Source of the DNA: CAIMUS01 sp046347625
GTDB taxonomy: Bacteria > Pseudomonadota > Gammaproteobacteria > Competibacterales > Competibacteraceae
Direction of reading: 5' to 3'
Length of the DNA: 64,000 nt
Assembly: GCA_046347625.1 (NCBI GenBank)
Contig: JAXMFU010000006.1
Span: 62,001-126,000 of the forward strand
Shown in pieces: positions 33,754-41,459 of the stretch. Position 1 is the first letter of the stretch. Every line of letters begins with the position of its first letter. The position numbers and the translations under genes were made by a program. Under the pieces are notes generated by a model. It ran no database searches. It was not told the DNA's origin and saw nothing but the letters and a program-made list of their open reading frames with translations.

Positions 33754-35586
33754 TTACGGTTGTTTTCCCGCCTTGCGCTGCTCCAGTGTCGCCGCTTTCT
33801 GTGGGTCCACCCACCAGGTATTCAACTGCGGTCCCTGTATCGGGGTGATCTCCGGCCGGCCAAGCTTGTCCCAGTAAGCAATCCGCTCATAGGGCAGATG
33901 CCAGTGTGGAATGACAAAATAATTCCATAACAGCACTCGATCGAGAGCATGAACCCGAGTGATCAACGCCTGCCGATCGGGCGCGGCAATGACCAACTCG
34001 ATTAGGCGGTCGATGGCCGGATCTTTGATCCCCACTATATTGCGGCTGTCGGGCAGCGTAGCCGCCTGGGAACCCCAGTAATCCCGCTGCTCGTTGCCCG
34101 GTGAAAGGGACTGCCCCCACCGCTGCACCACCATATCGAAATCGAAATTCCGTACCCGGTTTATATATTGGGAGGAGTCGACGGTGCGCACACTGGCTTC
34201 GATGCCCAGCCGCTTGAGATTGCCGACAAAGGGCAGCACGATCCGTTCCCAAGTAGGTTCGTCGAGGAGAATCTCGAACTTGAAGGGTTCTCCAGTTTTG
34301 GCGTTGACCAGGCTGCGATCCTTAAAAGTCCAGCCGGCTTCTTGTAATAGCGCCAATGCCTTGGCCAGATTGGCGCGCAATTTCTCCGCATCACCGGCGA
34401 CCGGTGGCGCATAGGTCTCGGTAAAAACCTGGGGAGGAATCTGTGCCCGTAAGGGTTCCAGAATTTCTAATTCCTCCTTGGAAGGCAGGCCCGTGGAAGC
34501 CAACTCCGAGTTATCGAAATAACTGCGGGTACGGGTATATTGATCGTAGAAAAGATTGCGATTGCTCCATTCGAAATCGAAGGCATAGGCCAGCGCCTGC
34601 CGTATCCTGGGGTCCTGGAATAACGGACGGCGGATATTGTAGGCAAAGCCTTGCATGCCGGCCGGCATTTGCGTGGGCAGTTCCTCTTTTTTCACCAGAC
34701 CCTGCGCCACCGCCGGAAAATCGTAAGCCGTGGCCCACAGCTTGGCGACGTTCTCCGGTCGGATATCATAAGCACCCGCTTTGAAGGCTTCCAGCGCTAC
34801 GGTAACATCCCGATAATAATCATAGCGCATCCGATCGAAATTATAGGACCCCCGATTTACCGGCAGATCCTTGCCCCAGTAATTCTCGTCTCGCTTATAA
34901 ACGATAAAGCGCCCCGGCTCGAATTTCTCGATCCGATACGGGCCGCTGCCGACAGGAATATCCAAGGTGGTTGCCTCGAAATCACGGTTTTGCCAGTATG
35001 CCTTGGATAACACCGGCATCTGCCCCAGGATCAGCGGCAATTCGCGGTTCTCCCCTTTGGTAAAGGTAAATCTCACTTGGCGTTCGCCCAACTTTTCCAC
35101 GTTGGCGACATTGGCATAGTAGAGCCGATAGAAGGGACTACCCTTGGCTTTTAATGTTTCGAAAGAGAAGATCACATCGTCAGGCGTGATCGGCGTACCG
35201 TCATGAAACCGCGCCTGGGGCCGCAAAATAAAGGTGACCGAGGAACGGTCATCGGGAATTTCGATGGACCCGGCGATTAACCCATATTCGCTGAACGCCT
35301 CGTCGGCACTGCCGGCCATCAGGCTCTCGAACAGTAAGCCCAATCCTGCCGCCGACTGCCCCTTGATGACAAAAGGATTCAGGGTATCGAAGCTGCCGAT
35401 CGCATCGAAGCGGACTTCGCCACCCTTGGGAGCCGCCGGGTTGACATAGTCGAAGTGCTGAAAATCCGGTCCGTATTTGGGGCCGCCATGCATAGCGATT
35501 CCATGTATGGGTTTGCCGGTCTGTGCGCCGGCGATAAGTCCCAGCAGCAACAACAGACCACCGAGACAGGCTGATAAATAACGCAT
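33754..35586 (-). CDS. ABC transporter oligopeptide-binding protein, YejA-like (SBP family 5)
   Basis: 610-residue periplasmic receptor for peptides of the YejA/microcin C uptake type. The signal peptide (LGGLLLLLGLIAGAQTG) lacks a lipobox Cys. YejA landmarks: HGIAMHGGPKYGPDFQHFDY, then NPAAPKGGEVRF, the SBP-5 core (FHDGTPITPDDVIFSFETLK; PVGSGPYRIEKFEPGRF) and the late VVQRWGQSLSPGNEQRDYWG typical of YejA. AAGGA precedes ATG 35586. The permease and ATPase genes that normally accompany it are not adjacent. It is divergent from fabI, about 100 bases away. Confidence 0.9.
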   Translation of the reverse strand: MRYLSACLGGLLLLLGLIAGAQTGKPIHGIAMHGGPKYGPDFQHFDYVNPAAPKGGEVRFDAIGSFDTLNPFVIKGQSAAGLGLLFESLMAGSADEAFSEYGLIAGSIEIPDDRSSVTFILRPQARFHDGTPITPDDVIFSFETLKAKGSPFYRLYYANVANVEKLGERQVRFTFTKGENRELPLILGQMPVLSKAYWQNRDFEATTLDIPVGSGPYRIEKFEPGRFIVYKRDENYWGKDLPVNRGSYNFDRMRYDYYRDVTVALEAFKAGAYDIRPENVAKLWATAYDFPAVAQGLVKKEELPTQMPAGMQGFAYNIRRPLFQDPRIRQALAYAFDFEWSNRNLFYDQYTRTRSYFDNSELASTGLPSKEELEILEPLRAQIPPQVFTETYAPPVAGDAEKLRANLAKALALLQEAGWTFKDRSLVNAKTGEPFKFEILLDEPTWERIVLPFVGNLKRLGIEASVRTVDSSQYINRVRNFDFDMVVQRWGQSLSPGNEQRDYWGSQAATLPDSRNIVGIKDPAIDRLIELVIAAPDRQALITRVHALDRVLLWNYFVIPHWHLPYERIAYWDKLGRPEITPIQGPQLNTWWVDPQKAATLEQRKAGKQP

Positions 35587-35631
35587 TAGTTAATCCTTAT
35601 CTTCCAGTAGAATAGTGCCGCCAATTGTTCG

Positions 35632-35665
35632 GACGATACGTTCAGACGATACGTTCAGACGATAG
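35632..35665. repeat. 13-bp tandem repeat in the yejA-fabI divergent region
   Basis: GACGATACGTTCA occurs twice in tandem (35632-35644, 35645-35657), followed by a partial third, GACGATAG. It ends 23 bases before the fabI start, just upstream of its ribosome-binding site AGGAG, so it lies in the promoter or leader. Confidence 0.85.
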
Positions 35666-35688
35666 ATACCAAAACACAGGAGCTCACT

Positions 35689-36483
35689 ATGGGTTTTCTC
35701 GCCGGTAAACGCGCCCTGATCGTAGGGCTTGCCAGCACTCGTTCCATCGCCTGGGGCATCGCCAAGGCCATGCATCGGGAAGGGGCCGAACTGGCCTTCA
35801 GCTATCAGACGGAAAAGCTACGCCCGCGGGTGGAACAGATGGCGGCGGAATGCGGCAGTCATATTACCATGCCCTGCGACGTCGAAAGCGACGCTCAGAT
35901 CGATGCTGTGTTCGAGATGCTGAAACAACACTGGGATGGGCTGGATATCATTGTCCACTCGGTGGCTTTCGCTCCCCAGGACGCGCTGCGCGGCAGCTAT
36001 CTGGATAGTGTGACCCGGGAAAATTTCCGCAGCGCCCATGACATCAGCTCCTACAGCTTCGCCGCTCTGGCAAAGGCCGGCAAACCGATGATGCAGGGCC
36101 GCAATGGAGCACTGCTGACGATGAGCTATCTGGGTGGGGTGCGTTGCGTGCCGCATTACAATGTCATGGGGCTGGCCAAGGCCAGCCTGGAAGCCAATGT
36201 GCGCTATCTGGCCTACTCCCTGGGACCCGAAGGCATCCGGGTCAACGCGATTTCCGCCGGTCCGATCCGTACGTTGGCGGCGGCGGGTATTCGCGATTTT
36301 CGCAAGATGTTGTCTTCCTTCGAGCATTCGGCACCCCTCCGACGCTGTATTACCATCGAGGAAGTCGGTAACGCGGCCGCCTTCCTGTGTTCGGATCTGG
36401 CCTCCGGCATTACCGGCGAGATTCTCTATGTGGACGGCGGTTTTAACACGGTCGCCATGGGCGATATCGACAGCGGTGATTAA
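35689..36483 (+). CDS. fabI: Enoyl-[acyl-carrier-protein] reductase (NADH), FabI
   Basis: 264-residue short-chain dehydrogenase that reduces enoyl-ACP in the last step of each fatty-acid elongation cycle. The FabI-specific nucleotide loop GLASTRSIAWGIAKA and the active-site set Tyr147, Tyr157 and Lys164 (MSYLGG ... YNVMGLAKASLE) are intact. AISAGPIRTLAA and YVDGGFNT complete the family pattern. CAGGAG precedes ATG 35689. It is transcribed alone, away from the yejA-like gene. Confidence 0.97.
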   Translation: MGFLAGKRALIVGLASTRSIAWGIAKAMHREGAELAFSYQTEKLRPRVEQMAAECGSHITMPCDVESDAQIDAVFEMLKQHWDGLDIIVHSVAFAPQDALRGSYLDSVTRENFRSAHDISSYSFAALAKAGKPMMQGRNGALLTMSYLGGVRCVPHYNVMGLAKASLEANVRYLAYSLGPEGIRVNAISAGPIRTLAAAGIRDFRKMLSSFEHSAPLRRCITIEEVGNAAAFLCSDLASGITGEILYVDGGFNTVAMGDIDSGD

Positions 36484-36525
36484 GGCTCAAGGCTCAAGGC
36501 TCAAGGCTCAAGGCTAAAAGCTTAA
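36484..36525. repeat. Heptanucleotide tandem array after fabI
   Basis: Beginning at the base after the fabI stop: GGCTCAA x4, GGCTAAA, AGCTTAA, all in 7-base register. It is a variant of the GGTTAAA array at 33534 and likewise abuts a stop codon. Confidence 0.9.
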
Positions 36526-36533
36526 AGAGTCAT

Positions 36534-36613
36534 CGTAGCTCGGGCATGGAATGCGCCCGACAGCCGGGTAAATCGGGCAACGTTCCGCTTTCGCTCCCCT
36601 TTTGCCCGACCTA
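36534..36613. repeat. REP-like repeat, GTAGNTCGGGCA family
   Basis: GTAGCTCGGGCATGGAATGC, then GCCCGACAGCCGGGTAAATC, and a final TTTTGCCCGACCTACG: nested TCGGGC/GCCCGA pairs. It lies between the convergent fabI and GloVer genes. Confidence 0.65.
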
Positions 36614-36684
36614 CGCCTACGCCGACTGGAAAAAAACGAAGTGGCGGTGGGGGAATCCGCCACTCCGTATAGCGGTCGTTCCGC

Positions 36685-39600
36685 CTAGGTCGCGAGTTCC
36701 CAGGCTTTCTTGTAGTGGTCGATCGCCTTCTCGTACCTGCCGTTCGCGCGTTCGGCATCACCTTTGACCAGTTCCTGCTGCGCCTTCTGGATATCAGCGG
36801 GCTTATTGGTTGATTCGCCGATCGCCACCACGGCAAGGCTGCGAACGTCGTTGACGAGGGAATCTATGGCGTTGGTGGTGACCGCGAGCGGCGGGGTGAT
36901 GCTCTGAAGATCATGAACCGCGCCCTTCGTTTCATTGAAGACCTGCTTGCCGGCCTGGGTGAGGTGCAGGTTGTCGGTCCAGAAATTCGGGTTCAGGCTC
37001 TTCGTCAGGTGGTCGATTGCATTCTCCACCTTGTCCGCGGCAGGCTTCTGCAGAGTAGGCGACAGCGCCTGCAGTTCCGCGAGTACCGCCTGCTTGTCTT
37101 GGTTGATCGAAATGACCTCATAGGTACAAGCCTGCGTGCTATTGTTGCCGGCCTGGTCCTGTGCCGTGTAGGTGACCGATACCGGGCCTACAGTGTTGGT
37201 GTCGACGGCGCCGGTCAACGTGCTGCCGGCGGAATCCAAGCCGGACAGGGAATCGCTCGCGGTGATATTGACCGGCTGGGTGCCGCTACCGTAAGCGAAC
37301 GCCTGGTTGCTGCAGGCTCCGAAGGTTGGCAAGGTCGTATCGATGGCGATGCCACTTTGGGTGTTACTGCTCGTATTGCCGGCCCGGTCGGTGCAGGTGC
37401 CGGTCACCGATTGGCTGACTCCGTCGCCGGTGACGGTCTGGCTGACGGTTTCCTCGATGACCCCCGAGTCGCTGTCGCTGCACGTCCACGTAACCGTGAC
37501 CGCACTGGTGTTCCAGCCATTCGCGTTGGCCGGCGGTGTACGGCCCTGATAGGTGATGGTCGGCGGCGTCCGGTCGTCGTCGGCGCCGGTGCCGCCGAGC
37601 CGGAAGATCGTGCCACCCCCGCCGGGTCCACCCTCGTTGGTAACGCCGTACAGATTGCCGGCACTGTCCTGAGTTAAACCAGCCGGAACAAACCCGCCGT
37701 CGGTGGCAAAATCGAACGCGCGCAGGATGGTAAAGTGACTGCCATCCGATGCCAGCCGGTAAAGTAGGCTACCGACAAAAGATAGGCCACCATCATAAAG
37801 TTGAATTGCGCCCGTGGTGACGGCGGTGCCGTACAGGTTACCGTCCCGGCCCAGGGTCACCCCGGTATAAGGCATGCCATCGGTTTCCATATTGAACGCG
37901 TGCAGGACGGTGAAGGTCCCGTCCGGCGTCAGCCGGTAGACCGTGCCGGCCCCAGTAGGTCCGCCCTGCGTGGTCGTGCCGTAGAGGTTGCCGGCGCTGT
38001 CCTGGATCACTCCGGCATAAGGAAAACCGCCGTCACTGCTGGAATCGAACGTGTGCAGGACAGTGAAGCTACTCCCGTCCGGCGCCAGCCGATAGACCGT
38101 GCCGGCCCCGGTAATTCCGCCCTGTGCGGTCGTGCCGTAGAGGTTGCCGGCGCTGTCCTGGATCAGGCCGGCATAAGGCAAGCCGCCGCCACTGCCGGAA
38201 TCGAACGCGTGCAGGACAGTGAAGCTACTCCCGTCCGGCGCCAGCCGATAGACCGTGCCGCTCCTGGCAGGTCCGCCCTGTGTGGTCGTGCCGTAGAGGT
38301 TGCCGGCGCTGTCCTGGATCACCCCGGCAGAAGGAAAATCACCGTCGAGGCTATAATCGAACGCATGCAGGACAGTGAAGGTCCCATCCGCCGCCAGCCG
38401 GTAGACCGCGCCGCCCCAGGTGGGTCCGCCCTGTGCGGTCGTGCCGTAGAGGTTGCCGGCGCTGTCCTGGATCACCCCGGCATGAGGAGAGCTACCGTCG
38501 GTCAGGGAATTGAAAACGTGCAGGACGGTAAAGGTTCCGTCCGGTGTCAGGCTAAAGATGATGTTGTCGTTATTGAGTTCAATTGGCGATGTCGTGCCGT
38601 ATAGATTCCCGGTGCTACCTGGCGTCACGCCGGTGGGGCTAAAAGGAAGGGGCATGAACGCCTGGATAACAGCGAACTGCGGTGTCGCCGGATCCAACCG
38701 ATAGACGGTGCCGTTGCCACTGGGTCCGCCGTAGGGAGTGGTACCGTACAAATTGCCGGCACTGTCCTGGATCACTCCGGCAGTAGGATTGACGCCGTCG
38801 GTTTCATAATTGAACGCGTGCAGGACGGTAAAGGCCCCGTCCGGCGCCAGCCGATAGATGGTGCCACCCCCATTGGGTCCGCCATTCCAGGTCGTGCCGT
38901 AGAGGTTGCCGGCGCTGTCCTGGATTACTCCGGTCTGAGGGGCCTGGCCGTCGTTGAAATAATTGAATGCGTGCAGGACGGTAAAGGTCCCGTCCGGCGC
39001 CAGCCGGTAGACCGTGCCGCCCCAGGTGGGCCCGCCCGCCGAGGTCGTGCCGTAGAGGTTGCCGGCGCTGTCCTGAATCACCCCGGCATAAGGAAAACCG
39101 CCGTCGATGCTGCGATTGAATGCGTGCAGGACGATGAAGGTTCCGTCCGGTGCCAGCCGATAGATCGTGCCGGCCCCGGTGGGCCCGCCTTCCGAAGTAA
39201 CGCCGTAGAGGTTGCCGGCGCTGTCCTGAATCACCCCGGCAGGAAATTCGCCGTCGGTGGCATAATTGAAGACGTGCAGGACGGTGAAGGTCCCGTCCGG
39301 TGCCAGCCGGTAGACCATGCCGGCTCCAGTGGGTCCACCGAAACTGTCTTTGCTCGGCGCGGTCGTGCCATAGAGGTTGCCGGCACTGTCCTGAATCACC
39401 CCGGCAACAGGAGAGCTATCGGTGTCAGCATTGAACCTATGGAGGACAATGAAGGTTCCGTCCGGCGCCAGCCGATAGATCGTGCCACCGGTGTTGGCTC
39501 CACTCAACAGAGTTATATTGAATCCCTCTGCGCTTCCTCCGCTCGGCGCGGTCGTGCCGTACAGATTGCCGGCGCTGTCCTGGATCACCCCGGCAGCAGG

Positions 39601-39909
39601 AGAGCCGCCGTCAGTGGCAGGATTGAACGCATGCAGGACAATGTTGGCCCCGGTGGTCGGGTCCATCCGATAGACCACGCCCCTATCGTAGGTCCCCCCC
39701 CGGAGGGCGGTGCCATACAATTTCCCCTCCTGACCCAGGAGAAGGGTGGAGTTGGGGCCGCTTGGCACCAACTGAAAGGCATAAAGGGTAGCAAAGTCCG
39801 GGGAAGTCTGAGCCCAAGCCCCGGTAATGAAGCTGAGTGCGCCCAGCAGCAGGGTTGTGACCGACCCGGCGAGGATGCGTAGTCCGGTGCGTTGAAGGTA
39901 TGAGTACAT
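36685..39909 (-). CDS. Secreted GloVer-repeat protein with Ig-like and helical C-terminal domains
   Basis: 1074 residues. A signal peptide (ILAGSVTTLLLGALSFITGA) is followed by about 14 tandem GloVer-type repeats of ~48 residues (IQDSAGNLYGTT, then GGTVYRLAPDGTFTVLHAFN) that should close into a beta-propeller-like array. Two Ig-like/HYR-like modules come next (TPPTITYQGR ... CTDRAGNTSS; PVSVTYTAQDQAGNNSTQAC). The last ~140 residues are helical (AVLAELQALSPTLQKPAADK ... YEKAIDHYKKAWELAT). No sorting signal or anchor is seen. AGGAG precedes ATG 39909. The Ig-like gene 82 bases upstream on the same strand is probably co-expressed. The function is unknown; an extracellular binding role is likely. 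The DNA repeats invite recombination. Confidence 0.85.
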   Translation of the reverse strand: MYSYLQRTGLRILAGSVTTLLLGALSFITGAWAQTSPDFATLYAFQLVPSGPNSTLLLGQEGKLYGTALRGGTYDRGVVYRMDPTTGANIVLHAFNPATDGGSPAAGVIQDSAGNLYGTTAPSGGSAEGFNITLLSGANTGGTIYRLAPDGTFIVLHRFNADTDSSPVAGVIQDSAGNLYGTTAPSKDSFGGPTGAGMVYRLAPDGTFTVLHVFNYATDGEFPAGVIQDSAGNLYGVTSEGGPTGAGTIYRLAPDGTFIVLHAFNRSIDGGFPYAGVIQDSAGNLYGTTSAGGPTWGGTVYRLAPDGTFTVLHAFNYFNDGQAPQTGVIQDSAGNLYGTTWNGGPNGGGTIYRLAPDGAFTVLHAFNYETDGVNPTAGVIQDSAGNLYGTTPYGGPSGNGTVYRLDPATPQFAVIQAFMPLPFSPTGVTPGSTGNLYGTTSPIELNNDNIIFSLTPDGTFTVLHVFNSLTDGSSPHAGVIQDSAGNLYGTTAQGGPTWGGAVYRLAADGTFTVLHAFDYSLDGDFPSAGVIQDSAGNLYGTTTQGGPARSGTVYRLAPDGSSFTVLHAFDSGSGGGLPYAGLIQDSAGNLYGTTAQGGITGAGTVYRLAPDGSSFTVLHTFDSSSDGGFPYAGVIQDSAGNLYGTTTQGGPTGAGTVYRLTPDGTFTVLHAFNMETDGMPYTGVTLGRDGNLYGTAVTTGAIQLYDGGLSFVGSLLYRLASDGSHFTILRAFDFATDGGFVPAGLTQDSAGNLYGVTNEGGPGGGGTIFRLGGTGADDDRTPPTITYQGRTPPANANGWNTSAVTVTWTCSDSDSGVIEETVSQTVTGDGVSQSVTGTCTDRAGNTSSNTQSGIAIDTTLPTFGACSNQAFAYGSGTQPVNITASDSLSGLDSAGSTLTGAVDTNTVGPVSVTYTAQDQAGNNSTQACTYEVISINQDKQAVLAELQALSPTLQKPAADKVENAIDHLTKSLNPNFWTDNLHLTQAGKQVFNETKGAVHDLQSITPPLAVTTNAIDSLVNDVRSLAVVAIGESTNKPADIQKAQQELVKGDAERANGRYEKAIDHYKKAWELAT

Positions 39910-39990
39910 GCGCGTTCTCCTGGTTCTTTATGGAGCGGTGGAAAGCAGGCGCCCATAACGGCACTTTTACTTCCCGACCGGCGCCCGGGG

Positions 39991-40404
39991 CTACCGGGCA
40001 TAAACTCGCTGGACCAGGGGAGGTATCGCCAGGCTGTCGGCAAAACCGCCGCCGCCGTGATACTTGACCAGGATGGGATGGACGCCGGCCGGCAGTTGCG
40101 CCTGGAGCGAGGCGGTAGCTACGCCCCCGCCGCTGTCCACCACCGGCACGGTACCGAGCGTGACCCCGGCGACGGAAAACTCCACCGTCCCGGTCGGTGT
40201 CACGGCGACGGCGGCGCGCGCGCGCACGCTGGCCGTCAGGGTCACCGGCTGCCCTGCAGGTACGAATCTATCTTGAGAAACGACGGTCACCTGGGTCGGT
40301 AGCGGACCTCCGGTCTCACCGCGAGCGGGCAAGATGCCGGCGCCGAGAAGCAGTGGGACGATGACACCGATAACACGGCATGCGATCATAGTGTTGTATT
40401 TCAT
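39991..40404 (-). CDS. Small secreted protein with one Ig-like (bacterial Big_3-type) domain
   Basis: 137 residues if started at ATG 40404, which is preceded by TGGGGT; ATG 40416 is possible. After a signal peptide (RVIGVIVPLLLGAGILPARG) there is a single Ig-like repeat of the kind used in tandem in large adhesins: TVVSQDRFVPAGQPVTLTAS, then TPTGTVEFSVAGVTLGTVPV, then LPAGVHPILVKYHGGGGFAD. It is too short to be a complete adhesin. It is placed directly upstream of the GloVer-repeat gene, suggesting a paired exported unit. Confidence 0.75.
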   Translation of the reverse strand: MKYNTMIACRVIGVIVPLLLGAGILPARGETGGPLPTQVTVVSQDRFVPAGQPVTLTASVRARAAVAVTPTGTVEFSVAGVTLGTVPVVDSGGGVATASLQAQLPAGVHPILVKYHGGGGFADSLAIPPLVQRVYAR

Positions 40405-40879
40405 TGTAAACCCCATCGAATCGTAACCCGACTCATTTATATATAAAGCGGTGAAAGCCAGCGGCGACAGCGCGCGGCTGCTGCCAGTCGAGAGGTGATT
40501 AGAAGAGGCAAGCGCCCAGGCTGAAATCCATTTACCGTAGACGCCGGAATCCAACCGATTCCGGTCAACCTGCCAGCCGATAATCCCTCAGCGTCCGGTT
40601 GCTGCAATCAAATTGTGCTAAAATTGTGCCAATTGATAATGAGAAAAATAAATATTTTAATTTTTCAATGGCTTGTAAAATGATGATCTTTTTCGATCGC
40701 TTGATAAGCCTTTAATAAACATAAAGGATAGCGAAAAGCGGGGATCCTGAAACGATACGGGGACAAAATATCGTCACTTGCGACAAATATTGTCCCTGCC
40801 TGAAAGCCGGAAAATTCAGTGATAAGCCTTTAAAATTTTTAAATGTTTTTAAAAACCAGGACAACAAACTTATCAGTTC

Positions 40880-40989
40880 GTAGGGCGCAATAGCGGAGCG
40901 TAGAGCGGAGCGTATTGCGCCGCTATGGGGGCTGCCCCTCATCCGGCATATTACGCTCCGCTCCGCTCCGCTCCACTCATGCGCCCTAC
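40880..40989. repeat. Palindromic repeat GTAGGGCGCAATAGCGGAGCG family
   Basis: GTAGGGCGCAATA at the left pairs with TGCGCCCTAC at the right. The interior has short repeats of GCGGAGCG/CGCTCCGC. It has the same GTAG/CTAC feet as the other families. Confidence 0.75.
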
Positions 40990-41033
40990 GGTCTGTGATT
41001 TCAAGGTTGCCGTGAAAATCACGATGGTTAGGA

Positions 41034-41123
41034 GTAGGCCGGAATAAGCGGAGCGATAGCGAAGCATTTCCGGCGCCCGGCGCCTTGCCGGAAACGCCGC
41101 GTTGCGGCCTTATTCCGGCCTAC
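41034..41123. repeat. Long palindromic repeat GTAGGCCGGAATAAG family
   Basis: GTAGGCCGGAATAAGCGGAG on the left and CTTATTCCGGCCTAC on the right, with an inner TTTCCGGCGC/GCCGGAAAC pair. Same family as 33631-33720 and 61031-61120. Confidence 0.85.
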
Positions 41124-41295
41124 GGAATTTTCATCCACGGGGGTGTCAAGGTCACATGACATGACCGTTGGAAGCAAACTGATAGGTGGTAAGGGCCCGT
41201 AGGTCGGGCACAGGATGTGACCGACAAACCCCGCTGGGTAAGGCGGGTAGCGGGCGCCCGGCGCACCGTTTCTTGTCTGGTGCGCCGGGTGTACC

Positions 41296-41455
41296 CTACT
41301 GTGCTTCAGTCACTTGGTAGATACCGTCTTGGCGGTTAATCTGCAAGTGCCCATTTGGGGTCGAAGGGACGGCCCGACTTAAGGACCCCATAAGCCGGTG
41401 TCAGGAGGTTGCGCATGGCCGCGCAAACGATCACTTTGCCGGCTTTACCCTTAGC
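41296..41455 (-). pseudogene. 3' remnant of an IS110-like transposase gene
   Basis: Translation on the minus strand reads AKGKAGKVIVCAAMRNLLTP, then AYGVLKSGRPFDPKWA, then after a one-base frame change LQINRQDGIYQVTEAQ and a stop at 41296. The pattern AAMRNLLxxAYGVLKSGRPF is the C-terminal end of IS110/IS116-type transposases, which also commonly end in a QDGIY-like tail. The remainder of the gene and the element ends are absent. It begins five bases after the htpG stop codon. Confidence 0.7.
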
Positions 41456-41459
41456 CTGA

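Larger units (their letters stand above)
40405..41295. other. Long gene-free stretch: AT-rich segment and several repeats
   Basis: About 890 bases without a supported gene. 40620-40860 is AT-rich. It contains GATAAGCCTTTAA twice (40702 and 40820) and facing GGGGACAAAATAT/AAATATTGTCCC arms (about 40758-40796), possibly a decayed mobile-element end. Beyond are palindromes at 40880-40989 and 41034-41123, a GTTGGAAGCAAACTGATAGG element near 41164 (also at 21075) and a GTAGGTCGGGCACAGGATGT copy near 41199. Confidence 0.55.

Noticed and set aside
37801..39882. Long plus-strand frames opposite the GloVer repeats
   Set aside because: Antisense of the 48-residue repeat, which yields the periodic peptide seen; the minus-strand reading has a signal peptide and known repeat family.
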